Source: Amphirosellinia nigrospora (Eukaryota > Ascomycota > Sordariomycetes > Xylariales > Xylariaceae). From it: a stretch of DNA of 64,000 nucleotides. The notes under the pieces were generated by a model. The model was given only the letters and a program-made list of their open reading frames with translations, made no database searches and was not told the origin of the DNA. Location: NCBI GenBank assembly GCA_004123355.1, contig SCHM01000002.1:2790001-2854000 (forward strand), written 5' to 3'. A program made the translations under genes and the position numbers. Of this stretch, positions 37,563 through 49,913 are shown piece after piece. The first letter of the stretch is position 1. The number at the start of each line of letters is the position of its first letter.

Positions 37563-38903
37563 ATGTCGCAGCCCGCACAAGATGGACCCGGTCAGCTCTT
37601 AGAACCATTGCTTGACTATGGCTGCTCTCATTGGAAAACTAGCAGTCAACGCGCAGCAGACTTGTATGACTCAGGAGTCAAGCTATGGCAGAAGAAGGAC
37701 CTTGTAGATATCGAACAACAACTTGCGCAATCGTGTACAGCCGAGACGTTCACAGTCCGTCGATACGACGGCAGTATAGTCTGCTAAAATGGAAGGTATA
37801 CGAGCGTACTATTCAGCTACTTGACTATATGATAGAGTAGGTGGGATGACCTGTTTATATACACGATGGATGCCTTGTGCCCTTGTACAGTACCTGTGGT
37901 GACTCCTTGACCTAGTATTACTTCAGCATAGTCCACATCAAGAATCCGATGTTTGGGGTTCAGAAGCCAATCTGGTATGGCTTACTATTTATCCATCAAC
38001 AAAAGTCTTACACTAAACTGCAAATTTCGCCTTTAGGAGACCATATGTCAAATTCAAGAGTACTGGCGTCTCGTCCGTTTCACACCCGATGCTCCACCTG
38101 GGACATATCATTGCACATATCTCGTTGACTGGGCCAACCAGACAACACGCAACTACGAGGGGCCAATTGATAACGTGCGTCTGCTGTTTGAAACCAGTCA
38201 ACAACGGTGGAACGCGAGTGCAACTTGCGAGGCCTTCACATCGCAATTCCGTAAGCTCCTAGGCGGAGATGGGAACACGAAAAAAGTAACCAAGATCATT
38301 TGTTTCGGGTTGGGTGATATGAATTTCAAGCCGCCCGATTGGTGGAGGGTAGAGAACGACTCTAAGCCAGAAGATGAACGGGAGCCAGAAACGAGCGTGG
38401 TAGAAGGGGCCTTTATACATCATGTGATTGCGTTGACGATGGCTGATATTACCGGGAATATGGGCGTGAGACTGCTTACCCAAGACCCAATTTACTCGGA
38501 TGAGACGAAGGATATGTTACAGAAAATCGGGTTTGAAGTTGTAGGTGAACATGGGGCCGGAGGCTTTGCAGAATTGGATGACGAATCTATTGTGATCTCG
38601 GCTTTCGCTGCCGCACCAGTCAAGCAGATCATCGCAGATTTCGCACGGCCAGTCGCCATTATCTGCCCTATGATAACTAGTGCTGGGGTCTCTGGTCGAC
38701 CCAAGTATGTAATTCCGCTCCTACTGCCAGGGTTACAGCTAACGTGTGTCCTACCTAGGACACCATGGGCTGATCCGGAATCTCCAAGGACGAGGGAGAT
38801 GTGGAAGGAATACGAAAGGGGGAAATTTCCGGTTCTATCTGAAGATACTAAGTTGGAGGAATCGCTTCATCTATTAGAAATATATAGTAGAATTAGAGAG
38901 TAA
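37563..38903 (+). CDS. SRR1-like domain protein
   Basis: Fungal protein with an SRR1-like domain, named after a plant circadian/phytochrome-signalling factor; its biochemical role is unknown. ATG 37563 gives MSQPAQDGPGQLLEPLLDY and ADLYDSGVKLWQKKDLVDIE. A middle exon around 37925-37976 encodes HIKNPMFGVQKPIW. A large exon from about 38036 holds QEYWRLVRFTPDAPPG, NVRLLFETSQQRWNAS and the domain core VTKIICFGLGDMNF, HHVIALTMADITG, LLTQDPIYSDETKDMLQKIG, SIVISAFAAAPVKQIIADF and RPVAIICPMIT. A 54-bp intron (38705-38758) interrupts GRPK/TPWADPESP; it is a multiple of three, so retention would not shift frame. Stop 38901-38903. The splice sites of the first two introns (37780-38035) could not be fixed, and a missing base there is possible. 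Confidence 0.78.
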
Positions 38904-39921
38904 TGATTATGTATTAATTGACCAGCTTCTCGAAACGATGAACGTGATTATTGACAATTTACCATGATGTATAGGATGCCCTTTAATATTAGACTTAACT
39001 TGACTTATTCTATCATCTAATTTTGTCTCAGAAAGGTAAACTTACGTACTTAACGATATAGGTTTTGTGAACTGATTACAGCAGGAACTGGTCGGTACTC
39101 CTGAGACAACGGGCTGGCCATCCGACGTTACGATAGTGTAATTTAGGGAATGAGATTCATTGATGATAAATCGAACTTGATTATTGTGACTCTCTACCCT
39201 GACGATCACAAATGAGTGTAAATAAGAGGGATTAGAAAATTGAAACGAGAGGTGATGTTAAAACAAAACAAAACTTATCGTCTTCTAGTACTAGATGCCC
39301 AACTTTCCTCCGCTCTCCCCTCCTTTCACACACTTGAATCTAAGGGATATTAAGCTGTATTAACACCCTCAACTCTCTCAAACAAACCTTTTTCTCTCTC
39401 TATTGATGCCTAAATGGCATCCGATAATAACTTGGCGAAGGCAATAACGAGCACGGTTAACACCGTCATTAGAAGAACTGCTTCCGCAGATTTTCTTTTT
39501 TCTATATCTAGATCCTGGCTCGCTCTCTCGTAAGGCGACTAACTTTGACTACATGGCTCTGAACACGAGCTAAGAGGGTGAAACTAACGGGGATTGTCAC
39601 GCGTGCTTTTCAGTTTGAATTGTGGGATACTTGTATATTGAATGTATCATTTTTGGGAGGTAAAAGACCTGGAATCGTTACATCAGGTAGCCTCACATGC
39701 CGTATGCTCTAAGGAGGCCTGAAGAGGATGTATCTTTCCCAGCAGTAAATAGATAAATCGATCAACCGACCAACCCTTCTAGGAAAGACTTCGGGTCACC
39801 AGCCTACCGCTAAATGGGAATAGACCTAGTAACCAGTCAACTAGATTTACGCATAGAATACGCAAGCGTCCTTAAACATGCTTGCAAGTCTCCCTGTCAC
39901 GCGGCACACCCTACCTTCAAG
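38904..39921. other. Intergenic, no gene recognised
   Basis: 1.0 kb of AT-rich DNA between the SRR1-like gene and the convergent paralogue pair. No open frame with a motif is seen; it includes the promoter of the plus-strand paralogue. Confidence 0.45.
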
Positions 39922-40521
39922 ATGGCTGGCACATATATCATCACAACCGAGAACCACCCCGGCGTCTTCAAGAACTATGCCCGTAAGGAATTCTCGAGAC
40001 CATTTTCATCTTTCTCTGGCACTTTTCGGAGAACACAATATTTCCTTTTTGAACGAAAAAATAGTGTCCAGAAGTTTCTTGAGCCCTCAGATATCATGCT
40101 TCGCATGGCAATCACTAACTCCAAGTGGTACAGCCTTCACAGGTCAGCCCGAAGTCAAGGGCCAAGTGCAACCCTGGATCTGGTCCAACGTCTTTGGCAC
40201 GATGCCCTGCCCTCCCAACAACACGGCGACCTTTGTTGTAGCTTTCGTGAGCACCTCCAGCGGTTCTCCACAGGTTGAGGCCACCATCGCCATCTCGGCC
40301 AAAAAGAACGTGACCATAGGCAAAGTCGGGGACGATTTAAAGGTGATTGAGGGCTCGTCCATTAGCTACATCATAAACGAGTAAACAGCTAACGGAGGTA
40401 CCACGCTCGTCCCTTGTTTCGCTTCTGACAACTTGACTTCCGCCGGCGAGGTGGGCGCCTTCCAGATTCAGACCACGGGCCTATTTAAAAAGCATCCCGG
40501 ATTCCCACAGGCGCTAAGTTA
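39922..40521 (+). CDS. Uncharacterised small protein A of a convergent paralogous pair
   Basis: I cannot assign a function. Exon 1 (39922-39982) encodes MAGTYIITTENHPGVFKNYA. After a 151-bp intron (39983-40133, GTAAGG...GTACAG) exon 2 gives PFTGQPEVKGQVQPWIWSNV, PCPPNNTATFVVAF and VIEGSSISYIINE. There is no signal peptide or membrane helix. A TAA at 40382-40384 ends the frame, but the same frame continues sensibly (TANGGTTLVPCFASDNLTS, GAFQIQTTGLFKKHPGF) to a second TAA at 40519-40521, so the first stop may be a nonsense mutation or error. The pattern ITxxNxxGVxxxYAxFxxxPxVxxxVxPxI is shared with the minus-strand neighbour at 40485-41026, showing common ancestry. Confidence 0.6.
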
Positions 40522-41026
40522 ACACCGCGATCAAACACAAGATTACCTGGGTTCGGGACTAAAATGCTAGACGTAGACCCCGGAACTGTCTTACCATCGT
40601 CAGTCTGATGACCTACGACTACAGTACTCGGAGTTAGTTATTGCTGTTATGCCGTGAATTGTGAGGGTGTCGGGCTTCGAGACATCATCACGTCCCAGGA
40701 AACGTCTTGAAGAAAACGGCCCCGAGAATTACGTACCGATGGCCTGCTTGTCGACGATCTCCATTTGCACACCATCATCGATGGCGTCGCGGTTGATGGT
40801 GCCGCAGATCGCATACAGCTCGGCGCTTGGCATGGTGAAGAAGGCCTGTCCGCCGCTCCCGGCACCCGGGGAACACAGTGATGATGTCGTTAAAGATTGG
40901 CCGCGTCACGGGCGTCACTGTTGGCTCGCCCGCGAATAACGCGTATGATTGCATCACGCCCGACCGGTTGGTCACCGTGATGGTCAAGAGACCTCTACTG
41001 AGAGGTTGCGGTGCGTCGGTGATCAT
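40485..41026 (-). CDS. Uncharacterised small protein B of a convergent paralogous pair
   Basis: Function unknown. From ATG 41026 it reads MITDAPQPLSRGLLTITVTN, RSGVMQSYALFAGEPTV, TPVTRPIFNDIITVFPG, then after a one-base frame change near 40860 AGSGGQAFFTMPSAELYAIC and GVQMEIVDKQAI. A 118-bp intron (40619-40736, GTACGT...CTGTAG) leads to VVGHQTDDGKTVPGSTSS and GNLVFDRGVNLAPVGIRDAF, with the stop at 40485-40487. The AELYAICGT segment has one Cys, and no signal peptide is seen. Its last 37 bp lie opposite the end of paralogue A, so the two coding ends overlap tail to tail. An upstream in-frame extension exists, but this ATG matches the start of paralogue A better. Confidence 0.62.
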
Positions 41027-42139
41027 CGTTGATGAGTTAATATACATTGGGTATATATCGAAATGCAACATGTAAATTCTAGCGGACGTCTACAATAGGT
41101 GGCGGACGAAGCCTTACGGCTTCTGATCATAATCTATGAAGTAGGTTAATTCTCAGCTCATACTATAGTCCCAAGAGGCAGCAAGCTGATGCACCCGCTT
41201 ACTTGAAAGGGGAAAGTGGCGTTTACTATCGGAACCCCTGAATCTAAAATATCTAACTGTTTTGTACATTTAAGTTGTAGGCGCCCTTTGCAAGAGAGCG
41301 ACATACAATCGGCTCAAGGACACACTATACTAACAGCTCTATTCTCGACATGTTTTCTGACATGCTAGTCGGTATAAATGTGCTGCAATAGCACCTTGTC
41401 CGCGGCGGGTAACACATATGATATCCAGGGTAGCACTTCGTTCTTGAGTTAGCTGGGAACTCAGAATGTAGGTGGCTATTTTTTGCCTGGTGGCAAATGT
41501 CTAGTGGGACTATTGATATCCTGGTGGCAGCAGGTAAACTCAACACAACCGTGAGTACGGATGCTGCCCAGCCATTGGTGTCTCCATGATCGTTGCAGAA
41601 TGGCGCCAGAGCCCGCAAATAGGTGCGAATGGCTCCAATTGGAATGGTGGCGATGGCTTCATTTTACAAGAACGAACCTCATCACAAACACATTTAGTTC
41701 GTCATGGCATTTTGGTGGTTTCATATCCACTGAGTACCTAGGTACCTCACTAGCATCAATAGACCGGGGTGATCCGAGTTTCCGTCACCCGAAGCGCTCC
41801 GGCATAGCGTAGCGTGCCTAAGTAAGCTCCAGCTGGCATATGCATTCTTGCATGGGGCTGCGAATGCCCAGGTGTCCCACATTCATACATTAGCTGGCTG
41901 AAGCGTCGTCGTCATAATTTATCAATATCGCCAACATAGCCACATTTTACGTTCCCATCGCGTTTTTGCTGTTTGCCCTCAACGAGAACGGCTCAATCGA
42001 AACTCTAATTGCTATTAGCGCTACCGGGACTGCCTACCTACCTACCTTACCAATTACCTAACAGGTATCAATTATACTTTTGTGGCACAGGCCAACATCG
42101 CGCGACGACAACGAACATCCCTCCACGTCCGCCCTCGCC
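41027..42139. other. Intergenic between divergent genes
   Basis: 1.1 kb with the upstream regions of paralogue B (minus) and the cis-prenyltransferase (plus). An open frame at 41325-41618 (-) has no motif. A TACCTACCTACCTT run lies at 42034-42047, close to the cis-prenyltransferase leader. Confidence 0.45.
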
Positions 42140-43283
42140 ATGTCCGATCTCTACCTCTCCCATGTTAGGAATTGGTTTTGGAAGTCCCCTCCGGTGGAAT
42201 GGGTCATGAGGGGTGCGAAAGATGTCTTGATTGGGACCCTTAAACAAGGGCCAATCCCAAAGCATGTGGCTTTCGAGATGGACGGGAACAGGCGGTTTGC
42301 CAAAAACCACAAGATCGAGACGATTGAAGGGCACCATCTTGGTTTCGAAGCTCTGGCCAGAGTATGATTTCAATTATTTCACGCAGCTGCCCCCAACTAA
42401 TGCGTCTTGCGTTCCAGGTGCTTGAGATTTGCTATAAGTGCGGTGTCAAGGTTGTAACCGTCTACGCCTTCAGTATCGAGAACTTTAATCGCCCACGTGG
42501 CGAGGTCAAGGGCTGATGGCCCTAGCGAAAGTGAAACTTGAGCAGCTCGTACAACATGGCGAATTGCTTGATCGATACGGCGCGTGTATCCGAGTACTCG
42601 GCGAGCGAGATCTTATTCCTGACGACGTCCTCCCTTTCGTCGACAGAGCCGTGGAAATGACGAAGCATAACAAGGAGTAGGTTGAAATTAGCTGTTCTTG
42701 GTGACGGGATTGCTAACCCATTATTTAGCGCAGTTTTGAATATATGTTTTCCATACACTTCGAGAGCTGAAATGACGAGCGCAATCAAGGCGACTATCGA
42801 TGAATTCACTTCACCATCCCAACCCTCAAAAGCCCCGTATTTCGCAGACAAGAATAACACAAAAGATAAGATCAAACTATTCCAAACGGACAGAGGATCT
42901 GGACTCGATCAGAGAGACATCACCAGATGCTGGCGCCAAGTCGGACGTAGATGACTCGATGTCTTCAACCACTGCTTTGGATCCTGAGTCGCCCACGTTA
43001 CCATCGACCACAACCAAGTCTCGCAAGTTCCCGAACCCTGAAAACATCACCACACACTATAAATAGTACATATACTGCAGAGTGCCCACCACTTGACATC
43101 TTCATCCGAACTAGCAATGTCACCCGGCTGAGTGATTTCATGCTATGGCAATGCCACGAGAACACTCATATTTTCTTCCTCAAGTGTTTCTGGCCAGAGT
43201 TCGATCTTTGGCATTTTCTGCCCGTTTTGCTTGAATGGCAATGGCGAAAGAAGCTGCTCGAGAAAGAGTTATCGCGAAAATAA
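42140..43283 (+). CDS. RER2: Dehydrodolichyl diphosphate synthase (cis-prenyltransferase)
   Basis: Adds isopentenyl units in cis to farnesyl diphosphate to make the dolichol precursor at the ER. From ATG 42140 (MSDLYLSHVRNWFW) the family motifs follow in order: HVAFEMDGNRRFAKN (catalytic Asp), GHHLGFEALAR, then after a 56-bp intron (42362-42417) VLEICYKCGVKVVTVYAFSI and ENFNRPRGEV, LMALAKVKLEQL, IRVLGERDLIPDDV, and after a 52-bp intron (42677-42728) AVLNICFPYTSRAEMTSA. The final motif is PPLDIFIRTSNVTRLSDFML with QCHENTHIFFLKCFWPEFDL after it. A long hydrophilic insertion precedes the last motif, as in other fungi. Frame changes occur at 42510-42512 (a fourth G restores VKGLMAL), near 42890 and at 43063-43065. 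All catalytic residues are present. A Nus1-type partner is not seen here. Confidence 0.92.
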
Positions 43284-44649
43284 TGTGCGAGCCTCCTTTG
43301 CCATTATATAACGATGATGAAAAATGCGTTGAGTGCTTCAGAAACTGATTGGGAACTGTAGTTATCAGCTGATGAAAGCGGTACGGTCCTGGCCGTTATT
43401 GATCCCCCCCTGGTCACTTAGCTACCTGGTAGGGCGTTTGGTGTTGATTAGGGATACTGTAATGCGCGAGGATATTCATCCCTAGGTACCTAAATAATTA
43501 ATGAGGTCCTCTATTGAGCAGATTATTTGTATCTCTAACTACAGTGTATCTGTTCGCCAAACCGGCTGTCGAGGATGAGTAATCCCAAGTCCGGTCGTCC
43601 CCCGATTACTGAATATCAGCCCAAGGGCCCATACAAATGTAAGGACGGAAATAATGGTCAGAGAATGCGTGCATGTATGTATACATTTAGAGCGATTGCT
43701 GAATTCTCGAGGTCATTTAAGCTGTTCTATCTCTTCTCATTTGCTCTCCTTATGGAGAATTCATACCTGTAATTTTTACCCTTATGTAGGCAATACCTTA
43801 GGTAAGTTAGTACCTACCTACCTTACCTTAAGCTTTGATGCTGGGGCCGGACAACCGTCGGCACCGTGGCCAGCTAGCTTCGATACCAGCCTTGAATACC
43901 TGCTGTAAACCACTCTTCCATCTACATTCCCCGTTCTACGAGAACACGACATGTTTAGTATCCTTCATCAGCGCTGTACCACTTGCCATGGCTCTAACTT
44001 TTCATGACTACAAACGCCTTCGTAAATCAACAAGTCGTCACTCCATTTTCCGAGCCCGTGCAGTACGAAATTGAGGAGCATCAACACGGGCTTGCGCGTA
44101 CAGTAGCTCTGGCGAGACACCAGTCAGCCAGCTGTCACAGTTCCGAGGGCCCAGATGACGAGGTTCAAGGGGAACTTGTTATCTTATCTAATCTATGTCT
44201 TATCGAATAGGCCGATGATTAATAATGGGGCTAATACACGACGCGCATTGGCCAAGGGGGTAGGTCAAGTGCTGGGGAGAGGGGTCAGCTAAGCACGCTG
44301 CTGCTGCTACGCTGTACAGCAAGTAGTGTCGGGCGGTACAGCTCGAACAAGGGCCCGGCACAGCACTGCAGCGGCCCTCGCAGTTTTGCGCCTCCGCCTC
44401 TACCCTCTGCTTCTTTGATCGCGTTTCTCCCACACTCGTTACTTGGACAGGTCACCCGAATCCGTATGCCACGATCAAGATGACTTGAGCTTCGTTATTT
44501 GGAGCTACTTGTCAATTTTAGTTGCCAACCTCAGTACCATTTCTTCTCACGGGACCGTACCCACTCACCTCGGCGGTCGCTTCATTTCGATTTCTCGTCA
44601 ACCATCTCGCCCTCTCACCCTCTCGCGCCATTACTCGTAGGGATCCGAG
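43284..44649. other. Intergenic, ING gene promoter
   Basis: 1.4 kb between plus-strand genes. Short frames at 43575-43772, 43835-44074 and 44200-44433 have no domain. A TACCTACCTACCTTACC run lies at 43811-43827. The last few hundred bases are likely the ING leader. Confidence 0.45.
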
Positions 44650-46827
44650 ATGAAGACAGCCGAACCACCCCGAGCCGACACCACTGGCCCTTCCGGTCGA
44701 AGGGCCCAGCCGGTTCGCCAGACTCGAGCAAATCTCTCACGAACAAATTCTGGCCCTTCCCGTGCCGTCGGAGGTCGCGAGTCTCTTGGAGGGGCCAAAG
44801 CCACCACCAACCCATCGACATCTTTCCTGCCATTACCCACTTCACTGACGCCATTACCTCTCTCCCCAAAGACCTCGTCCGACATTTCACACTCCTGAAA
44901 GAAGTCGACGCCAAGATCTTCGCCCCTGAGCAGGCTCTGTTCCAATTCATTGACGCCGCCCTCAAGTCGAATCCTCCCGAACCGCGCAGCACCCGGGATG
45001 GCTCCAGCAGTGTCGCGCCCGCCTCGACGCCCATGAGCGCACAGAACAGCTCGAGCGGCCACGCGTTGGGTGGTCATCAAGCACCCAGCTCACTTAACGA
45101 ATCTCGTGCCTCCACCGTCTTCGACCCAGCAATGTGCCGAGGCGAACACTTTTCCTCCACACTGCATTAAAGATCCAAGAAATGCTAGTGTCTCTCGAAG
45201 AAAAGAACCATGTCATATCTACCGCTAATGAGGCCCTCTCCAAACACCTGTCTCGCATTAATGATGTTTGGCCCCACCTTGAAAACGAGTTTAGCGACGA
45301 AGCAAAATGGGGCAGTACCACGCATTGGGCCTATCCCGAGAATCGGATCAATCGGGCAACTCAGGCAGAACGGTCGCGTCGTGATGGGGCGGCTGTGATT
45401 ACTGCTGCTGCGCAGCAGCTTCAGGTGGAAGAAGCCGCGGCACGAAGCGACGCAAGGAAACAAGCACTCATGGCGAAGAAGGGCCTCAAAAACCAACATC
45501 AAGACTCCGACGCCGATGATCACGAAGGAAAGCAGAAGTGTGAGTCCTCTAAGAAGACACAGGGCGGCAGCAAATCACGGAAAGTCGCCGAAGTTACCAC
45601 CCCAGTGGGCTTGGGTATCACGGCGGGCCCTAGTACGAATGGGAATCCTCCATCGAAAAGGAGGAAGGTCGAGAACAACACCCAAAGTCGCCAACGGCGG
45701 ACAGGCCATGGAACGCGCCATGAGCTCGGTGTATGGCGGTGCCGCGCCTAAAACTAAGACCACCAGCCCACGCACGACCCCAGCGCCTGAACCAACCAAA
45801 AAGCGGAAGGCCCTTCCAACTGCCAATGGTCTATCAAAAAAGAGGTTGGTCTTTCTCTACCACTTTAGTAGTTTGTTTTTCCTTGCTAATCTTCATTCAC
45901 AGCAAAACCGCTGTCGCCGCCGCCGCTGCCGCCGCGGCGGTCTCACCCTCGATACCATCGCCAACTCCGCAGCCCCAGATAGGAGAAAAGCCGACTGGTC
46001 GCGGCTCTCCTGCCCATCAGTTATCGTACCACGTCCGGTTTCTTCGAGGGCGAGGCAGAATTCCATTCAATCCAATGTAGAAAATGGGCGACAGCGCCCC
46101 GTCTCATCGGCATCTAACCGGCCTAATGGCGTGACTACCGCTACTCCCGAAGTTCCTGCGCTGCCCAACGGCCCACGTGCCTCTGCCGAGCCCAAAGCCG
46201 TAAAAGAACCTGCCGCTATCGTTAAGACAGAATCCCACAAAGAAGAGCGAATAGTCACACTCCAGTGCTGTGAACGGTCTGAACAAGAAAGAACCCTCCT
46301 AAACAGACGATACAGACTCAAAAGCAGAGCCTACGCAAGTCATGTTCAAACTACGACGACGGTCGTCACAACTAAAGCGGACGAGCCAGTAAGCCGTCAA
46401 ACCCCTGCTCTGGGTAGCTCCCAGACGCAACCCGCGATCTCGGTCATCGAGGAACACGTCCACAACGACAGCGAAGAGAAGCCTAAGAAAGGCGCCTCTC
46501 AACACGCGATCCCTACGCGGATAGTGGATGAAGATGCGAATAGTAGTGGCCACGGTGATGATGAAGCGACGTTGATGCTGATGAACCTTTATACTGTTAT
46601 TGCAACGGCGTCAGCTATGGGGAGATGGTAGCTTGCGACGCCGACGATTGCGAACGCGAGTGGTTTCATCTGGATTGTGTAGGCCTCAAGGCGGCCCGCC
46701 GTCTAATAGTAAGTACATTCGATTCCCGCATCCAGACAGTTCACTGACGCATCTGGCAGTGAAATGGTATTGTGACAACTGCAAAGACCGCATCAAGACA
46801 GGGAAGAAAGTCAACGGTAGTAGATAA
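44650..46827 (+). CDS. ING-family PHD-finger protein (Pho23-like)
   Basis: Chromatin reader of the ING family, normally a subunit of a histone acetyltransferase or deacetylase complex. The N-terminal ING helix region [39 protein letters not shown] is closer to yeast Pho23 (Rpd3L deacetylase) than to Yng1/Yng2. A second helical part ([40 protein letters not shown]), a long basic Ala/Pro-rich linker, and the PHD finger [44 protein letters not shown] (Cys4-His-Cys3 complete) follow. Two introns were read: 45845-45902 (58 bp) and, inside the PHD finger, 46709-46759 (51 bp). Frame changes include the C-run 44811-44813, about 45120, about 45700, 46240-46400 and the C-run 46695-46697, each repairable by one base. 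The Pho23 assignment is inference. Confidence 0.85.
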
Positions 46828-49800
46828 ACATATGGCTTCGATGTTCCACAGATGGCGGCGTTGGTTGCTGTATGGTACATATAACGGAGTTGGCGGTCAT
46901 TATGCAGATCATGTTACGGCGAATGGCGTCTAGAGGAAATCGATTAGCGAAGGTCGGCGGACCACCTGTGTGCCCCGCGGTTTCGGCTCTGGGCAAAGTA
47001 TAATTCTTTTGGGGCAATTTTGATTCAGGTTCAACGCCCCAATATCTAAACGACAGCGGCCAAGGTGGAACAGACTATAACAAAATCTTGGTTAGGGTCC
47101 AGAAGACACGAAAGGTTTCTACCAGGGTCACTACTCGAACAGAAGACTCGCTATCATGAAGCAGCGGCTCGCAAGGGAGTTCCCTTTTTAATTCGCTGCC
47201 GCTTGTAAACTTACTCAGATAGATAGATACCTACTTGCGTTGCATTGTAACAGCTTATTTATATCTCCTCTTGACAATATTTCTGATCGGACGTCGAGGT
47301 AGTAGCCTAGGTATAGGAAATTATGGCTAATTCTTGAGCTGTGTTTTATAACTAATTGATCATAACTGCGTATACCTGAGTTGTCAATTGGACGTGACTT
47401 TACTTAAATTCGCGTGCTTATACATTACCAGGCGGGATACCGAGGTCCGATATCGCGACTAACGGGCATCAACCACCCGAGTAAGTAGCATAACTTACCA
47501 AAAAAATGCATGAATTTGACAGATAACAATTCCGTTTAGAGTGTTCGACGGGCGACGAGGGATACCTAGGTATATCACGAAAGATAAAAAGGCCATCTAC
47601 TTACGCTTGTCTAATGTTCGTCTAATGTTTGGATATAGAAGTGTTTAGTTGAGTTAAGGCCGGCCACGAATCAGTAAATGTATTCGTCATATAGCTAGCT
47701 CCGTCCGCTGACCAGGATGAATATGGGATAGTGCATTTTACGTCGTTTATATATGCGTGCATATGTAATGGACAAGGCTGAGACAACTCTGTGTGAATTC
47801 ATGATGTGATATGTTTGACCTCAGCACCGATGACGGAAGGCGAAAGTTAGAATGTGCGGCGATTGTGGCGTATGGGCGGGTGTTTTGGCTTAAATCCGTA
47901 ACGGGTACTAGCGTCGGTCGGGTACAACCTGCCGTAAGTACAGCACAGTACCTACAGTAGGTAGGTAGATGACTGCCATAAATTTTCGGATTGGTCACGG
48001 GATAGGTTGAGTAATAATGGAGTCACCTTTACCTTACGCGCGGGTATTAAGGGAGGGACGCGCGACCAACTCCGCGGAGAGAAACCGGACTACAGCGGTT
48101 TGTGATTTTCGCATTTTAAGGGTCCCGAGACGGAGTAAACTTCCTTACTCCAACAGCCCAGCGCGGCTAAGACAAAAAGCAAATAAAATAAAAATAAAAC
48201 AAACGGCCGGGCAATTCAATCAAACCACGATCAAACTACAATAGGTACTTCAGCACGAATGCCTTTTATCCATCCATTTGGTGGTTTCTATTAAGTAAAT
48301 AAGTCGCCTTCACACTTGTCGAGAGCACAGCTGACGACATGCTGCGACACAATTGGACAATAATACGTGAGACATGTACTGCTGTACCTCTCTTAGTGTA
48401 GCTAGCTGGGAGAATACCTGGGAAAAGCCAAGATAGTGGCCAAGACAAGACAGGGCTGCCCCAAAAGGTTGGCTCCTTCGCAGTAGCCAATGAGCATGGC
48501 CGGAGCAAGAGAATTTCTCCAATTTTGGCAGTCCTTTTTTATTTTTTGCCTCTTTCGTCGGTGCAACCCCAAATTCGCCGGGATGCACAGGGGAGGAGAG
48601 CTGCAGCATATGTAGGGTAGGCGGCTCACCAAGGCCAGGCGGCTCTCTCGCTCTCCATACCTCTGTCTAGATAGACTACAGAATGTCCCTTGTAAACAAA
48701 AGACAACGAATTAGCAGCATTGGTGCACGGGGGCCTTTTCTTTCTCGGACAACCCTTATTATTACTAATACCAAGTGGCTCGAGACCATCCTATTGCCAA
48801 GAGGGTTAGAATGGCTGATGCCGTCAGGTGACAATCAAGAAAACGAGACCTTTGTTTCCATTACTCAATACTTGGCTGATGAAAACCGACGGGCCCTCCC
48901 AGCGAGCCGCCTGGACAGCACCGGAGCCACTGGCGTGTTCCGTTGTGGTAAGCTTTACTATATCAATGGAACGCCGTCGAGGCCGCTGCGACCGCTTTCC
49001 TTTGACCATTCCGACCATTCCCATCTCAACAACCCAAATTGCTGTCCACGTGCATGCATCCCAGACTAGCAGCCCTGAAAGTGCACCGGTGCCTTCTTGA
49101 AAGCTTCCTTTGCGCACTGCATCTGGCTTAGCTACCGTCCTAACCCCTGGCGTAGCATAGCTTACCCCAGATTTATGTGTTTTGTTTTTTTCGCCAATCC
49201 ACTTACACTCACACTTCCGGTACAGTAGTGTAGGTAGGGAAAAGGTACACGACACATACCTTACTCCAACACGACGCATCACTTATACCATACCCGCCGC
49301 CTCTGCCATCACACAACCTCCTTTTGACTGTTCCCAGCCGGCCCCTATTAGTAGTATCTAATTTGCAAACCTTCCTAATTCATCAATTCATAATACAACC
49401 GCTCATAATACAACCACTCGAACGCCCCAGCCGGTTCGCAACAGGAACCAGAATCGCTTCCCCGCCGTGCACCAGCGATATCTATTACCTAAACGTCTGT
49501 TCCGTTGACTAACAGGAAAGCCAGTCGGGACGCGCCTGGTGTTACACCCGTGTGTCTTCGTCTAGCCTGGTATTTAGACACAATTTACACAATTCTCACT
49601 GTTCACCCGGCCGGTCGCAGGTCCCAGTCCTGGTCCTGTCCCGGTCTTGGTCTTGGAAAGTTTGCGCCCACTCCGTCGCCTGCATATTGTTTGCTTCCCC
49701 ATCAACCTTGAAACGCTTGCCGAATTGTGCGTTGTCATTACGAATCCTACCTACACAAACTACCCGAGTCTTGACGGGAGAGTGTGCATTGCGCTATCGA

Positions 49801-49913
49801 AAGTGGCTCTTGCACCACGATCGTATTCCACAGCAAACCCCCGACCACCTATCCCTATTCTTCCCTCAGCAATCACCCCACCTATCTCGTCTCTACCTCT
49901 CTCTCTTGGTACC
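46828..49913. other. Intergenic 3.1 kb
   Basis: Between the ING and LRR genes, both plus strand. One 128-codon open frame at 48683-49069 (+) begins MSLVNKRQRISSIGARG but shows no domain and is overlapped by antisense frames, so it is not called. The last 600 bp, rich in C/T, are probably the LRR promoter and leader. A TAGGTAGGTAG run lies at 47958-47968. Confidence 0.45.

Noticed and set aside
45516-46631. Long 371-codon plus-strand frame as an independent gene
   Set aside because: It is an accidental open frame across the ING gene linker. The ING gene's own frame switches and the 45845-45902 intron explain the coding signal.
48683-49069. 128-codon open frame starting MSLVNKRQ as a small gene
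   Set aside because: No recognisable motif, and a comparably long antisense frame covers it. It could be real but is not supported from sequence alone.
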